Of a stretch of DNA of 6,115 nt, positions 5,938-6,115 are shown in pieces. Source of the DNA: Spirochaetales bacterium (lineage in GTDB: Bacteria > Spirochaetota > Spirochaetia > ARS1246); assembly GCA_018644745.1 (NCBI GenBank), contig JABGPX010000207.1:1-6115 (forward strand), in the 5' to 3' direction. Position 1 is the stretch's first letter. Each line of letters begins with the position of its first letter. The notes below the pieces were generated by a model that did no database searches, had not been told where the DNA came from, and saw nothing but the letters and a program-made list of their open reading frames with translations. Made by a program: the position numbers and the translations under genes.

Positions 5938-6115
5938 TTACCAGACCCCGTAATCGCTGAATTTTCGGATGATGAGATTTGTGGTGACAATTAACGCAAC
6001 CCCTATAGCGCTTTTGAAAAGGCCCATTGCCGTGGCGAAATCGTAGGCACGCTGGAACAAACCTATACGGATAACGGCGGTATCGAGGATGTCACCAACC
6101 GAGTATACCAGCGGG
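5938..6115 (-). CDS. LplB/YteP-type ABC transporter permease, C-terminal part (runs off right edge)
   Basis: Hand translation gives the last 58 residues, from PLVYSVGDILDT to the stop TAA at 5940-5938. They align without gaps to the end of the permease at 3274-4242: about 35 of 58 positions are identical, including GLFK-AIGVALI and the ending FS-YG-W. The last membrane span and C-terminus are therefore complete and the rest of the gene lies beyond the window. It is the partner subunit of the permease that starts 3 bases downstream. Nothing suggests truncation other than the window edge. Confidence 0.9.
   Translation of the reverse strand, partial: PLVYSVGDILDTAVIRIGLFQRAYDFATAMGLFKSAIGVALIVTTNLIIRKFSDYGVW

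Noticed and set aside
1..6115. Search for a novel defence, mobile or RNA-based system
   Set aside because: All complete genes belong to well-known transporter and regulator families; no CRISPR repeats, transposase, tRNA/rRNA or long structured non-coding region was seen.

Overview
This is an ordinary carbohydrate-transport locus, with every supportable gene on the minus strand. It most resembles a Gram-negative-type (diderm) bacterium, and I lean towards the spirochaetes. The reasons are indirect. The solute-binding protein has an exported N-terminus ending in an 'AGG' junction with no lipobox cysteine, a style common in Spirochaeta and Treponema relatives. The left-edge gene also starts with a signal peptide followed by beta-rich sequence. 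The taxonomic call is inference, perhaps 50% sure.

Layout in the direction of transcription, right to left. From 6115 to 5023 is the end of one transporter operon: the last 58 codons of an LplB/YteP-type permease, then a complete YtcP/LplC-type permease. A 65-base gap follows that contains a good sigma70-type promoter with a palindrome lying over its -10 box. Next comes a second unit: a GntR/FCD-family regulator (4957-4235), an LplB/YteP-type permease (4242-3274), a YtcP/LplC-type permease (3293-2328) and a large extracellular solute-binding protein (2290-605). The first three genes overlap by a few bases and the fourth follows after 37 bases with a perfect AGGAGG, so they look like one operon. 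A clear intrinsic terminator (568-535) closes it. Beyond the terminator a new gene of unknown function begins at 509 and runs off the left edge. Its start lies only 9 bases below a perfect TATAAT.

How it works together: the binding protein captures a carbohydrate, probably an oligosaccharide judging by family, outside the inner membrane. The two permeases form the heterodimeric channel. No ATPase is encoded here, so a shared MsmX/MsmK-type ATPase elsewhere in the genome is expected to power it. The GntR regulator heads the operon and probably controls its own promoter in response to a sugar or sugar-acid ligand. The upstream permease pair is a diverged paralogue of the downstream pair, so two related importers sit in tandem with the regulator between them.

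I found no RNA genes, CRISPR arrays, insertion sequences or obviously new system. The points most worth checking are the palindrome on the gntR promoter, the TGATCA repeats before the terminator, and the possibly leaderless gene at the left edge. No stretch over 300 bases lacks a gene.
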